Notes: generated by a model not told the origin, from the letters alone. A DNA stretch of 64,000 nt from Linanthus parryae (GCA_023055425.1 JALGPY010000004.1:63449718-63513717); one strand, 5' to 3'. Positions 34,842 to 48,043 are shown, numbered from the stretch's first letter. A program made the numbers and translations.

Positions 34842-34940
34842 GTGGGGGCCTGGCCTAGTGGTTAGTTGGTAGCACTTAAAGCTTGGGTGTATGTGGGGGA
34901 TAGGTTCTAAGTTCGAATCTCACCATTGACAACTATTTTT
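34842..34940 (+). mobile_element. tRNA-derived SINE inside the 5' LTR
   Basis: Box A-like TGGCCTAGTGG (34851-34861) and box B-like GTTCGAATCTC (34911-34921). The same SINE is at 38177-38275 in the other LTR, so it was in the LTR before the last round of retrotransposition. Confidence 0.6.
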
Positions 34941-36623
34941 TTTACTACTCTAAACTCAATATGTAAAAGAGAAGTTTTGAGGGTTTGAAAGTCTTATTAA
35001 AACACTTGTGAATTATTTATTTAGGAAGTTTATTTTCTTGTTTAAAGGTTAATCTTTTGAAGAATAATATTATTGGGTTATACTTTATAGTAGTAAAGTA
35101 TAGATAATTATTTTTATACAAGTTTAGAGTAATCTTTTTGTACTCATCTTTATCCAAAAAATAAAGTATATTTTTCTTATAAGTTTATTAAAAATTAGAA
35201 TAAGTTATTTTCTTCAAATAAATTTGTTATTTCTTTTAAATAAAAGTTAGTTAGTTATATAACCTATATTCTCTACTAAGGCTTGTTTGGTTGGGAGAAA
35301 CTACTATTTGAATTAAAAGTGTTTTTGAGGGAAAATAATATGCTTCTCTACCCTAAATAATAAAAGCAATAGTATATCTAATCTTATAAGTTATATTTAT
35401 ATAATTATAGCTTAGTGTGCTTTTACAAATAATAAACGTTAGTTTTATAAAGCGTATTTTATTATAAAAGAGGTTGTTCACGTTAGCAAGGTTAGGGAGA
35501 GTTAATAAGGGGATTACACTCGCATTGCACATAGGACTTGTTTGTATTTGTGTGTTAGCGATAATTGATTAGATATTATCGAATTGTAGGAAACGAATTC
35601 GTTGACGAAAGATACGTCGAGTATTACTAGGAAGTGATTTGCTTTGCTTGAGATTCAAGGTAAGTACACATGCCAGGCCTAGCGCCCATATCTTCTTTCG
35701 TGTCTAAACTGCTTTTGTGATTTATTGTCTCAAAATTTGAACATCTACTTGAACTGTTTATTTGAGAAAGTTTACTGATTTTACAAAGGTGATTCTATCA
35801 CAACTATCACATGATTAATAAGACGTAAAGACGTAAAGTGAAATAGTTGTACCGGGGATCAATGTTATGAGATTGGTCGATGTGGACTGCGGTCTCTCGA
35901 CCCACTTTATTTTATTTTGCTCGGTCGCAACCGCCCCGAGTTCGCTCCAGTACTTACCTCTCTGGCCGCAAGAAGCCTTAGGGGGGTGTCGACACTTATG
36001 GTCTGGTAGCCAGTTATTAGTAGATCTTCCCTGTGTCAACATCGTAATATATGTTTTCTGAATGATGGACCTTTATGATTGAGAATTGGAAGTCCCGATT
36101 GGACAAATGAGGAAGTTTGGGAATGTTTCCCCACAAGTGAAGTGATAAAGGAAAAGATTTGTGAATTCTTATTGTTCATACTTATACTCTTACTCAAATT
36201 CTTTACTCTTCAAACTTATGTGTCTTTTTATAAACTGCTTCATCATCTGTTTACATGCTTGGGTGTTGCTTACTCAGTATTTTCCGCTGACTTTGGAAAC
36301 TGTGGTGTTTCTTTTTGTTTCTGCACCACAGGTTTAGGTGGAAGCATGACTTTGGGGAAAATCGAGACACATCACTCTAGTAATTTAAATTTCACATTTA
36401 GATTTATTTCATCAAGTAGTTTTAAGTTTGAGTTGGATAATGCCCATGTTTGTGGCGAGACAAGTTTTAAAGTTCAATTAAATATTTTTATGGATTTGGT
36501 TTGGATATTCTGTTATAAAATCTCCTTGTATCCGGGTTTAATCTCGGGTACGGAGTGACATCCCTGGGCTACCGGGTCGGCCTTTTCAGACTTCCGGCTT
36601 GGCGGTTTTGGGGGTGTTACAGT

Positions 36624-36635
36624 TGGTATCAGAGC
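36624..36635 (+). other. Primer-binding site of the gypsy derivative
   Basis: TGGTATCAGAGC two bases after the LTR end, complementary to initiator-Met tRNA. Confidence 0.92.
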
Positions 36636-36938
36636 CTGGTTATCCAAAAGGGAAATCTAAAACCTGTAGGGAAATCTAAAATGGACATAGGGAAAGAATT
36701 TAAAATTTGACAAGCCGTTGGGAATTTGGGTAGTACTGGATAGGGCTGTTATTTATTTAGAAATTAGGCTTGTGTGCAAATGCGTGTGAAACTAATTGTT
36801 TGATGTTCAATGTGTTATATTACTTGATTAGCTGCCACTATATGCTATGTATTGTATATATTTTTTTACTTATACTTTAAGATATTGTATGGATGATACA
36901 ATAGGTTATAGTGTAGGATTATGGCTAGTAGACCACAT

Positions 36939-37048
36939 CTTTGAGAGGCAACATGTGAAGCGAGGGATGGTATGAGGAAGAAGCGTCCTCACCTTTTTGA
37001 CGAGATATTTTGGGTTCCGAGGACGTCACTTCTCTAAGGGGGGAAGGA
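36939..37048 (+). pseudogene. Relic of a gypsy polyprotein C-terminus plus polypurine tract
   Basis: The frame beginning at GAGGCAACATGTGAAGC reads EATCEARDGMRKKRPHLF and ends at a TAA. It matches the chromovirus polyprotein tail that follows the chromodomain. It is followed by CTCTAAGGGGGGAAGGA (polypurine tract) just before the 3' LTR at 37049. The related element at 55493-56576 has the same tail in reverse. Confidence 0.75.
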
Positions 37049-39956
37049 TGTAACCCTTCAGATTTTATGTACGTCATTCTAGTACATCTTTATAGTATGT
37101 TACTCATCGTGTGTGATATTAGGTTGCATTTGGTAGTTATACCCTAGAATGGAGACTCTTAGTTGAGGGTCGTTTAGAATGTGGTTTCAACTTCGAGGAC
37201 GAAGTTTTCTTTAAGTGGGGAAGGATGTAATACCCCGTTATTTAGAAACGGGTATTTTAGATAATATTAAGTGTTAATATGTTGAAACGGTTATTTTATG
37301 AAATTATTGAGTGTAAATATAATATTATTATAAGTATTGGGTGTTAATATGCTACTATTATATTTTATGATATTATTTGGTGTTAATATGACATTGGGAT
37401 AATTTTGGGTATTAGTTATTATTATTTAGAAAGTTAATTTTAATGTTATAAACTACCTAGGTGCTTTTATGTATTTTCCTATAACTATTATAGTGTTTTT
37501 TTATATAACTAAAGGGGTAGTGGTTGTACTAAGCCTAAAGTTAGTGGGGTGAAAGTGTCTTTTACCCTAAAAATAGTCATCTTCTTCCTCCAACTCTTCC
37601 ATGGATGGAAGAGTACTACTCCAACCCAAACACCACCATTACCACTCTGAATCTTCACCAAATTCGTTGATGTTTGTCCCAAATCACTCCCTATTCGATT
37701 TAAACTCATCAAGCCTCGATAATTTAGCATCAAGCAACCCAATTTCGCCAATTTTTGGTCCCGATTCAAAATTGAAGTTTCCAAAGTGGGTTTCCTCATG
37801 GAGGTTGAATTCTTCACCTCTCTACCTATATAAACCCATCAATTCTCAGATTTTAAACCCACAATCTCAATCCCTCAACCTCTCAATCTCTCCTTCGATT
37901 TCTCTCTCAATCTCCCACACCCAATCTCTCTCTCTCTCTCACCCGACGGGCTGCCCACCGCGCCGCCGCAGCCCGCCGACGCCGCCGACGCCGCCGCCAC
38001 CGCCGACGCCGCCACCATCGGCCTCACCATCATCAACCCGTCACTCTCTCTGGTCGGGTATGAAGAGAAAACCCGTCTCTCTCTCTCTTCTTTTGTTTTG
38101 TGTTGTTTTGTTTTTTTTTTCACTAAACAGTATAGTTAGTTGGTTAATAATAATAGTTGGAAGTGAGAGAGAACAAGTGGGGGCCTGGCCTAGTGGTTAG
38201 TTGGTAGCACTTAAAGCTTGGGTGTATGTGGGGGATAGGTTCTAAGTTCGAATCTCACCATTGACAACTATTTTTTTTACTACTCTAAACTCAATATGTA
38301 AAAGAGAAGTTTTGAGGGTTTGAAAGTCTTATTAAAACACTTGTGAATTATTTATTTAGGAAGTTTATTTTCTTGTTTAAAGGTTAATCTTTTGAAGAAT
38401 AATATTATTGGGTTATACTTTATAGTAGTAAAGTATAGATAATTATTTTTATACAAGTTTAGAGTAATCTTTTTGTACTCATCTTTATCCAAAAAATAAA
38501 GTATATTTTTCTTATAAGTTTATTAAAAATTAGAATAAGTTATTTTCTTCAAATAAATTTGTTATTTCTTTTAAATAAAAGTTAGTTAGTTATATAACCT
38601 ATATTCTCTACTAAGGCTTGTTTGGTTGGGAGAAACTACTATTTGAATTAAAAGTGTTTTTGAGGGAAAATAATATGCTTCTCTACCCTAAATAATAAAA
38701 GCAATAGTATATCTAATCTTATAAGTTATATTTATATAATTATAGCTTAGTGTGCTTTTACAAATAATAAACGTTAGTTTTATAAAGCGTATTTTATTAT
38801 AAAAGAGGTTGTTCACGTTAGCAAGGTTAGGGAGAGTTAATAAGGGGATTACACTCGCATTGCACATAGGACTTGTTTGTATTTGTGTGTTAGCGATAAT
38901 TGATTAGATATTATCGAATTGTAGGAAACGAATTCGTTGACGAAAGATACGTCGAGTATTACTAGGAAGTGATTTGCTTTGCTTGAGATTCAAGGTAAGT
39001 ACACATGCCAGGCCTAGCGCCCATATCTTCTTTCGTGTCTAAACTGCTTTTGTGATTTATTGTCTCAAAATTTGAACATCTACTTGAACTGTTTATTTGA
39101 GAAAGTTTACTGATTTTACAAAGGTGATTCTATCACAACTATCACATGATTAATAAGACGTAAAGACGTAAAGTGAAATAGTTGTACCGGGGATCAATGT
39201 TATGAGATTGGTCGATGTGGACTGCGGTCTCTCGACCCACTTTATTTTATTTTGCTCGGTCGCAACCGCCCCGAGTTCGCTCCAGTACTTACCTCTCTGG
39301 CCGCAAGAAGCCTTAGGGGGGTGTCGACACTTATGGTCTGGTAGCCAGTTATTAGTAGATCTTCCCTGTGTCAACATCGTAATATATGTTTTCTGAATGA
39401 TGGACCTTTATGATTGAGAATTGGAAGTCCCGATTGGACAAATGAGGAAGTTTGGGAATGTTTCCCCACAAGTGAAGTGATAAAGGAAAAGATTTGTGAA
39501 TTCTTATTGTTCATACTTATACTCTTACTCAAATTCTTTACTCTTCAAACTTATGTGTCTTTTTATAAACTGCTTCATCATCTGTTTACATGCTTGGGTG
39601 TTGCTTACTCAGTATTTTCCGCTGACTTTGGAAACTGTGGTGTTTCTTTTTGTTTCTGCACCACAGGTTTAGGTGGAAGCATGACTTTGGGGAAAATCGA
39701 GACACATCACTCTAGTAATTTAAATTTCACATTTAGATTTATTTCATCAAGTAGTTTTAAGTTTGAGTTGGATAATGCCCATGTTTGTGGCGAGACAAGT
39801 TTTAAAGTTCAATTAAATATTTTTATGGATTTGGTTTGGATATTCTGTTATAAAATCTCCTTGTATCCGGGTTTAATCTCGGGTACGGAGTGACATCCCT
39901 GGGCTACCGGGTCGGCCTTTTCAGACTTCCGGCTTGGCGGTTTTGGGGGTGTTACA
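37049..39956 (+). repeat. 3' LTR of the gypsy derivative
   Basis: 2,908 bp, apparently identical to the 5' LTR at a constant 3,335-base offset. It contains the second copies of the TATA box (37826), the SINE (38177-38275) and the internal PPT/TGTAATACCCC junction (37226). Confidence 0.95.
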
Positions 39957-40370
39957 AAACAACCCTAAGATTTTTCTCCCCCTTTTTAACTTTCATAAAA
40001 AAGACTGAGAATATCTTGGATAAGTGTCTGGAAATTTTTGAAAATAAAACTTAAAAAGAGTTAAAAGAAAGAATGGGGTAGAAAGAGTAGGCAAGATTAA
40101 GGGGTTTGGTCTTCATCTCCATCTTTGATCTCCCTCTTCTTCCTCACTGTCATTATCAGTGGCTTGGACTTCTTGTGAGACCACATCTAGTTCCTCAATG
40201 AAATAACTTATTTTTCGATAACGCTGTTGAACAAGAAGGTGAGTCCTTTCAAATCTTTTCTTTCATGCTTTAGTTTCTTCTTGACACCCATCCTTTTCTG
40301 TTGTGCAGAGGGTATTTTGTGATCTTTCTTTCCAGCTTTTGATGCAGCTACAACTTGAACGAATCCTTCT

Positions 40371-41798
40371 TGTAGGGTTTTGATTCATGGATGCGCAACG
40401 GAAGCATAAACAAACATAAAACCATGCAAAACCCTCCAAGGATCACAAGTCAAGAGACATAACGATGGTAAGGGTTAGAAATCATAAACACACCTTTGGG
40501 TTCTCCTTGATGACTTCAAACGCGAATTGTGTCACGTTCTCTATAGTTGATCCACGCCTAGAGTTGATCCTAGAATCTCCCAAGTCCTTGGTGCTAGCCC
40601 GGAAGAGGAAGAGGAAGAAGAATCACGCAAAACGAGACCCAAAAGGAGGGTCTCGGCCTCCTTTGGCCGACGGGGACGGGGCGGCGGCAAGGGGGCGGTC
40701 GGGCCTCCTTGTTGCTTGCTCTCTCTCCTTTTGTTCTCTCCCACTCTTGTTATGTTCACTAATGAGCATAAGTTATATGGGAAGGAAGGAAGGAAGGTCC
40801 TTTATATAGTCCAACAACTCCTTGTTAACTACCTAAAGGACTTATTCTAGTCCTACTAGAATTCAATTTAGTCCCTTTCTTGCAAATTAGTCCTTACTAA
40901 GTTTGCAAGGGTTTGCAAAGTGATCCTTCTAATTAATTAATCCAATTAATTAATTCCCAAATCTAGTTCAACTCTATATAGCGTGTGACCCCATAGGTTC
41001 TATCTAGTTGGTAGCAACTATTTGCTAATATGGAGCGGTCTCTAGCAAAACATCCATTCTAGCCAACTAATAGAATAGTCATCTTGACAACCTTTGTACA
41101 AGTAATTGTCTCATCCCTTTGTCTCTATATCCGGATTGGACACGAGACATACAAGTCACACTCGTATATCCAATCCATAGTTTCTCGATCCATGGGAATA
41201 GCCTTATTCGTGCAAATAACATCAATATCCCATATTGATTTATTTGAGTCTGGCCAGACATTCTATAAGCACTATCCCTCGAGTGGCCTAGGATATTTGC
41301 TCCCGTTATGTGGGAGGGACAAATCCTATCTACGTTCACTACGATCTCTAAGCTTGCTTCTTATTGTATCCAGTACACGCCTTTATAACTACCCAGTTAC
41401 GGTGTAGCGTTTAACGCTACCAAGATCACAATAATCCACAACTAGAATATCTAGTGACTTCAAGTCTAAGGATGACAATACCATTGCACCGCGAGAAGCG
41501 CTTGTGACTCAACATAACATGTATGTAGCCTTCTCGGAGATGGGTCAATCCAGTGCAACATTCCATAATGCACACCTATGTGTTGGATCGTGATATCTCC
41601 ATATCAATCCTACCCCATACTAGTCTATAGATGATTGTCCCATTAATCATTATACTTGACTAGGGATATTTAAGATAAACAACACAATTGTAAATCTAAG
41701 GACTTCATTATATTAAATATCCAATAAATAATAAATGAATTTCTATCCACAAATAATTCATACTAAACTAGATTGCCTCTAGGGCATCTATTCCAATA
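40371..41798 (-). repeat. copia family 2 LTR, copy A
   Basis: 1,428-bp LTR of a copia family unrelated to SIRE. On the minus strand it starts TATTGGAATAGATGCCC (TG changed to TA) and ends AAAACCCTACA. A TATATAAAG-type box lies near 40801-40809. It abuts the truncated SIRE interior at 40370. Confidence 0.9.
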
Positions 41799-43545
41799 GT
41801 CTCCCACTTGCACTAGAGCCAATCTGGCGCATCTCGTATGCCCATACTCCTAGTGTGCCCTTCATGCTTCCACTGCGTGAGAGGCTTCGTAAGCGGGTCT
41901 GACAGATTATCATCTGTAGGAATCTTGCATATCCGAACGTCTCCTCTATCGATAATATCTCGAATCAGATGAAACTTCCTGAGCACGTGCTTGGACTTCT
42001 GGTGCGATCTGGGTTCCTTTGATTGCGCAATTGCCCCAGTGTTGTCACAGAACAACTCAACTCCGCAATGCTAGGGACCACACCAAGTTCAGAAACAAAC
42101 TTTCTGATCCAAACAGCCTCCTTTGCTGCGCCATTCGCAGCAATGTACTCAGCCTAAGTTTAAGAATTAGCAATCGTCTCTTGCTTGGAAATTTTCCAGC
42201 TCCCAACTACTTCATTAAGGCAAAGCACGAATCCTGACTGCGATCTGAAATCATCTTTGTCGGTTTGGAAGCTTGCGTCTGTGTAAACCCTTACACACAG
42301 ATCTTCCTTACCTCCATATATCAAGAACTTATCATTAGTTCTTCTCAAGTACTTAAGGATGTTCTTGACAGATATCCAGTAACTCTCACTTGGATTGGAC
42401 TGATATCTGCTTGTCAAAATCAACGCGTATGACAGATCTCGTCTAGTACACAACATGGAATACATGATGGATCCTATGGCCGAAGCATAGGGAACCCTAC
42501 TCATGCGTTCCTTCTCAATATCATTGGAAGGACAATCAGCCTCCGAAAGGGTGATTCCATGCGACATGGGCAAGAATCCCTTCTTGGAATCTTGCATGTT
42601 GAACCGTTTCAACACCTTGTCTATATATGTACTTTGACTTAGGCCGAGCAACTTCCCAGATCTATTCCTATAGATCTTGATGTCAAGTATATAAGCTACA
42701 TAACTAAGTCCTTCATTGAGAAACACTTCCCTACCCAATCTTTAACAGATTGCAAGGTAGGAATGTCGTTTCCAATGAGTAGTATGTCGTCAACATACAA
42801 GACCAGAAACATAATAGAGCTCCCACTAACCTTCTTGTAGACACAAGGTTCGTCTTCGTTCTTAATGAAGCCAAACTCTTTGACCATCATCAAAACGTAA
42901 ATTCCAACTCCTAGAAGCTTGATTCAACCCATAAAATGGATCGCTGCAACTTAAACATTTTATGGGGCATGCTCTGGATCCTCAAAACCCTCTGTATGTG
43001 TCATGTACACATCCTTAAGGAGGTTTTCATACAGAAACGCTGTTTTGACATCCATCGGCCAAATCTCATAATCGTGATAAGCTGCAATAGCAAGTAAGAT
43101 TCGAATAGATTTGGTCATCGCGACTGGGGAAAAGGTTTCATCATAGACAATACCATGAATGTGTATGAATCCTTTTGCCACCAATCGGCTCTTATAGGCA
43201 ATCACATTGCCATCCATGTTGGTCTTCTTCTTGAAGACCCACTTGCACCCTATGGGCCTAGCCCCTTTTGGTGGTTCCACCAAAGTCCATACTTTGTTGG
43301 TATACATGGATTCCATCTCGGATCTCATGTCCTCAAGCAAATTTTGAGGGTCCGGCCCTTTCATGGCCTTTCCATAGGTAGTAGGCTCATCATCTTTGAG
43401 TAGTGTGTCTCCAGGCTCAGTCACGAGAAGTCCAGACGTATCTGGCTCCTGGCGCACCCTACTTGACCTACAAAGTTCTTGTGTTACCTAAACAGGTTCC
43501 TCCATATCATCTTGCGGGTCCTCTTCATGTTACATAGTAGGATTG
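41799..43545 (-). pseudogene. pol: Partial pol (RT and RNase H) of copia family 2, copy A
   Basis: Matches 44976-46720 of the neighbouring full interior. It shows RT pieces (GCKWVFKKKTNMDG, YVDDILLIGND) and RNase H pieces (LCTRRDLSYAL, RDIIDRGDVRI, SDPLTKPLTQ). It is broken by several frameshifts and stops. Its 5' end stops at LTR B, where a conserved integrase-RT spacer is cut. Confidence 0.88.
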
Positions 43546-44975
43546 TGTAGGGTTTTGATTGATGGATTGCACAACGGAAGCATAAACAAACATAAAACCA
43601 TGCAAAACCCTCCAAGGATCACAAGTCAAGAGACATAACGATGGTAAGAGTTAGAAATCACAAACACACCTTAGGGTTCTCCTTTGGTGACTTCAAACGC
43701 GAATTGTGTCACGTTCTCTATAGTTGATCCACGCCTAGAGTTGATCCTAGAATCTCCCAAGTCCTTGGTGCTAGCCCGGAAGAGGAAGAGGAAGAAGCAT
43801 CACGCAAAACGAGACCCAAAAGGAGGGTCTCGGCCTCCTTTGGCCGACGGGGACGGGGCGGCGGCAAGGGCGCGGTCGGGATCCCTTGTTGCTTGCTCTA
43901 TCTCCTTTTGTTCTCTCCCACTTTTTGTTATGTTCACTAATGAGCATAAGTTATGTGGGAAGGAAGGAAGGAAGGTCCTTTATATAGTCCAACAACTCCT
44001 TGTTAACTACCTAAAGGACTTATTCTAGTCCTACTAGAATTCAATTTAGTCCCTTCCTTGCAAATTAGTCCCTACTAAGTTTGCAAGGGTTTGCAAAGTG
44101 ATCCTTCTAATTAATTAATCCAATTAATTAATTCCCAAATCTAGTTCAACTCTATATAGCGTGTGACCCCATAGGTTCTATCTAGTTGGTAGCAACTTTT
44201 GCTAATATGGAGCGGTCTCTAGCAAAACATCCATTCTAGCCAACTAATAGAATAGTCATCTTGACAACCTTTGTACAAGTAATTGTCTCATCCCTTTGTC
44301 TCTATATCCGGATTGGACACGAGACATACAATTCACACTCGTATATCCAATCCACAGTTTCTCGATCCATGGGAATAGCCTTATTCGTGCAAATAACATC
44401 AATATCCCATATTGATTTATTTGAGTGTGGCCAGACATTCTATAAGCACTATCCCTCGAGTGGCCTATGATATTTGCTCCCATTATGTGGGAGGGACAAA
44501 TTCTATCTACGTCCACTACGATCTCTAAGCTTGCTTCTTATTGTATCCAGTACACGCCTTTATAACTACCCAGTTACGGTGTAGCGTTTAACGTTACCAA
44601 GATCACAATAATCCACAACTAGAATATCTAGTGACTTCAAGTCTAAGGATGACATTACCATTGCACCGCGAGAAGCGCTTGTGACTCAACATAACTTGTA
44701 TGTAGCCTTCTTGGAGATGGGTCAATCCAGTGCAACATTCCCTAATGCACACCTATGTGTTGGATCGTGATATCTCCATATCAATCCAACCCCATACTAG
44801 TCTATAGATGATTGTCCCATTAATCATTATACTTGACTAGGGATATTTAATATAAACAACACAATTGTAAATCTAAGGACTTCATTATATTAAATATCCA
44901 ATAAATAATAAATGAATTTCTAGCCACAAATAATTCATACTAAACTAGATTGCCTCTAGGGCATCTATTCCAACA
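43546..44975 (-). repeat. copia family 2 LTR, copy B (3' LTR of the full interior)
   Basis: 1,430 bp, starting TGTTGGAATAG and ending AAAACCCTACA on the minus strand, about 97 percent like copy A by eye. A purine-rich AGTGGGAGAC tract adjoins it at about 44976-44985. Confidence 0.9.
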
Positions 44976-44989
44976 GTCTCCCACTTGCA

Positions 44990-47900
44990 CTAGAGCCAAT
45001 CTGGCGCATCTCGTATGCCCATACTCCTAGTGTGCCCTTCATGCTTCCACTGCGTGAGAGGCTTTGTAAGCGGGTCTGACAGATTATCATCTGTAGGAAT
45101 CTTGCATATCCGAACGTCTCATCTATCGATAATATCTCGAATCAGATGAAACTTCCTGAGCACGTGCTTGGATTTCTGGTGCGACCTGGGTTCCTTCGAT
45201 TGCGCGATCGCCCCAGTGTTGTCACAGAACACCTCGACTGGATCCGCAATGCTAGGGACCAGACCAAGTTCAGAAACAAACTTTCTGATCCAAACAGCTT
45301 CCTTTGCTGCGCGATTTGCAGCAATGTACCCAGCCTCTGTTGTAGAATCAGCTACCGTCTCTTGCTTGGAACTCTTCCAGCTCACCGCTACTCCATTCAG
45401 GCAAAACACATATCCTGATTGTGATCTAAAGTCATCTCTGTCGGTTTGGAAGTTTGCATCAGTGTAACCCCTTACACGCAACTCTTCCTCACCGCCAAAT
45501 ATCAAGAAAGCATCCTTAGTTCTTCTCAAGTACTTTAGGATGTTCTTGAATGCAATCCAGTGACTCTCACCCGGATTGGATTGGTATCTGCTTGTCATAC
45601 TCAAAGCATATGACACATCTGGTCTAGTACATAACATGGCGTACATGATAGATCCTATGGCCGAGGCATAGGAGATTCTACTCATGCGTTCCTTCTCAAT
45701 CTCATTGGAAGGACAACCACTCTTCGAAAGAGTGATTCCATGTGACATGGGCAAGAATCCCTTCTTGGAAACTTGCATGTTGAACCGCTTCAACACCTTG
45801 TCAATATATGTACTTTGACTTAGACCTAGCAACCTCTTAGATCTATCCCTATAGATCTTTATACCGAGTATATAGGCTGCTTCCCCTAAGTCCTTCATTG
45901 AGAAACACTTTCCTAGCCAATCTTTAACAGATTGTAGCATGGGAATGTCATTTCCAATGAGTAGTATGTCATCACATACAAGACCAGAAAAGCTACAGAG
46001 CTCCCACTAACCTCCTTGTAGACACAAGACTCGTCTTTGTTTCTGATGAAGCCAAACTCTTTGACCACTTCATCAAAACGTCGATTCCAACTCCTAGAAG
46101 CTTGCTTCAATCCATAAATGGATCGTTGCAGCTTACAGACTTTGTTGGCTTTCTTTGGATCCTCAAAACCCTCCGGCTGTATCATATACACGTCCTCGAG
46201 GAGATTCCCATAAAGGAATGCTGTTTTGACATCCAGCTGCCAAATCTCATAGTCGTGGTATGCTGCAATCGCAAGTAGGATTAGGATGGATTTGGTCATA
46301 GCGACTGGTGAAAAGGTTTCATCATAGTCAATACCATGAATCTGTCTGTATCCTTTAGCCACCAATCGGCCCTTATAGGTAATCACATTACCATCCATGT
46401 CGATCTTCTTCTTGAAGACCCACTTGCACCCTATGGGCCGCGCCCCTTCGGGTGGTTCCACCAAAGTCCATACTTTGTTGGTATACATGGATTCCATCTC
46501 GGATCTCACGGCTTCCAGCCACTTCTGAGAGTCTGGGCCACTCATGGCCTCCTCATAGGTAGTAGGCTCATCATCTATGAGCATCGTGTCACCGGAATCG
46601 GTTACGAGAAGTCCATACCTCTCGGGTTCCTGGCGCACTCTACTAGATCTACGAAGCTCTTGTGTTACCTGAACAGGTTGCTCCACAACTGCTTGTGGTT
46701 CCTGTTCATGTTCCATAATCGGTTCAGTGATTTGTGGTTCTTGAACCTCTTCAAGTTCTACATTCCTCCCACTTGCTTCTTTAGAGACAAACTCTCTTTC
46801 TAGAAACACGCCGGTCCGAGCAACAAACACTTTGTTCTCGGTTGGATTGTAGAAGTAGTAACCCTTAGTTTCCTTAGGGTACCCCACAAATTTACAGTTA
46901 TCCGATTTAGGCCCTAGCTTGTCTGATTGTAAATGTTTTACATAGACATCGCAGCCCCAAATCCTCATGAACGACAGTGTGGGACGCCTCCCACTCCACA
47001 TTTCATATGGTGTCTTCATGACTGACTTAGATGGAACACGGTTAATGGTGAAAGCTGCACTTAATAGAGCGTATCCCCAAAATGATAGTGGAAGATCGGT
47101 TTGACACATCATAGATCGAACCATATCCAATAGGGTTCGATTCCTCCTCTCGGACACGCCATTCCATTGTGGCGTTCCGGGTGGAGTGAGTTGGGACACG
47201 ATCCCACACTCTCTAAGATAGTCGTCAAACTCTTGGCTCAAGTATTCTCCTCCACGATCCGACCGTAGAGCTTTTATACTTTTGCCAAGTTGGTTCTCTA
47301 CTTCATTCTTGAATTCTTTGAACACTTCAAAGGATTCGGATTTTGCCCTCATAAGGTACACAAATCCATATCTACTGTAATCATCAGTAAAAGTAATGAA
47401 GTAAACATAACCACCCCTGGCAGGCGTGGCAAATGGCCCACACACATCGGTATGTATGAGCGCCAATTGCTCACTAGTCCTCTCTCCTTTCTTATTGAAA
47501 GGGGACTTTGTCATTTTTCCCAATAAACAAGCCTCACATGTCTCATATGATTCAAAATCAAATGAGTCTAGTAATCCATCCTTATGGAGTCTAGATACAC
47601 GTTTCTCATTTATGTGGCCTAAACGACAGTGCCATAAATAAGCAGGATTTAAATCATTTATTTTAATCCGCTTGGTATTAATGTTGTAGACAGGATTGCT
47701 TAGATCAAGGACATAAAGTCCATTAAATAATTGCGCACTAAAATAGTGAATATTATTTAAATAAAAGGAACAACAATTGTTCTTTATTGAAATAATAAAA
47801 CCATCCTTGTCCAAACAAGAAATAGAAATAATGTTTCTGCTCATAGCAGGCACAAAATAGCAATTATTTAATTCTAAAACTAATCCTGAAGGCAGAGATA

Positions 47901-48043
47901 GCTCGCACACGCCTATGGCCAACGCAACAACCTTTGCTCCATTCCCAACGCGTAGTTCTACTCCCCTTTAGCCAATCTCCTACTCTCTTTAGATCCTGCA
48001 TATTTCGACAAATATGAGATCCACATCCAGTATCTAATACCCA
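44990..48043 (-). pseudogene. pol: pol of copia family 2: protease, integrase, RT, RNase H (broken)
   Basis: Protease WVLDTGCGSHICRN lies just after a stop that separates it from gag, and a frameshift follows near 47970. From 47922 a long open stretch covers the HHCC motif (LWHCRLGHINEKRVSRLH), integrase core (LIHTDVCGP, FTDDYSRY, RSDRGGEY) and RT (GCKWVFKKK, YGLKQASRSWN). A frameshift at about 45960 destroys the YVDD box. The next frame continues RT and RNase H (SQSTYIDKVLKRFNMQ, KSKHVLRKFHLIRD). A stop at about 45119 replaces a Gly codon that is intact in copy A (RDIIDRGDVR). The frame then ends at 44990. Order and motifs are clearly Ty1/copia. Confidence 0.93.

Larger units (their letters stand above)
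33714..36621 (+). repeat. 5' LTR of the gypsy derivative
   Basis: 2,908 bp. From 33714 to about 33830 it resembles the small chromovirus LTR at 56415-56576. At 33864-33890 there is an internal GAGGACGAAG...AAGTGGGGAAGGA tract followed by a second LTR-like start TGTAATACCCC (33891). A GC-rich CCGCCGACG region lies at 34617-34690 and a SINE at 34842-34940. Confidence 0.95.
33714..39956 (+). mobile_element. Young non-autonomous Ty3/gypsy derivative (LARD-like) nested in the SIRE copy
   Basis: The element is 6,243 bp. Two 2,908-bp LTRs at 33714-36621 and 37049-39956 enclose only 427 bp. The exact flanking duplication is AAACA (33709-33713 and 39957-39961). Both LTRs start TGTAAC and end GTTACA. 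The constant 3,335-base offset and identical translations of every LTR ORF suggest near-complete LTR identity, hence a recent insertion. The interior keeps a primer site, a polypurine tract and a short relic of a gypsy polyprotein C-terminus but no protease, RT or integrase. It must have been moved by another element's proteins. Confidence 0.95.
33514..40370 (-). mobile_element. 3' internal part of the second SIRE-like element, split by a nested insertion
   Basis: 33514-33713 holds the reverse polypurine tract and 3' untranslated region. 39962-40370 continues it, matching the region around 8400-8890 of the first element in reverse (CTCCCCCTTTTTAACTTTCAT; GCAAGATTAAGGGGTTTGG near the end of the third ORF). 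The two parts are separated by the gypsy derivative 33714-39956 and its duplicated target. At 40370 the SIRE sequence stops abruptly against a copia LTR, and no further 5' part is found in the window, so most of this element is lost. Confidence 0.85.

Noticed and set aside
34266..34865. 199-residue ORF, identical at 37601-38200
   Set aside because: It lies in the LTR, spans the LTR TATA box and ends in the SINE. It is proline/serine low-complexity. Its exact repetition is explained by LTR identity, not by a duplicated gene.
33714..39956. Segmental tandem duplication of 3.3 kb
   Set aside because: A primer-binding site follows the first copy, a polypurine tract precedes the second, and a 5-bp target duplication flanks the pair. 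This is a retrotransposon with two LTRs.
40465..40809. ORF repeated at 43684-44028
   Set aside because: Located in the copia LTRs. The similarity is due to the LTR repeat.
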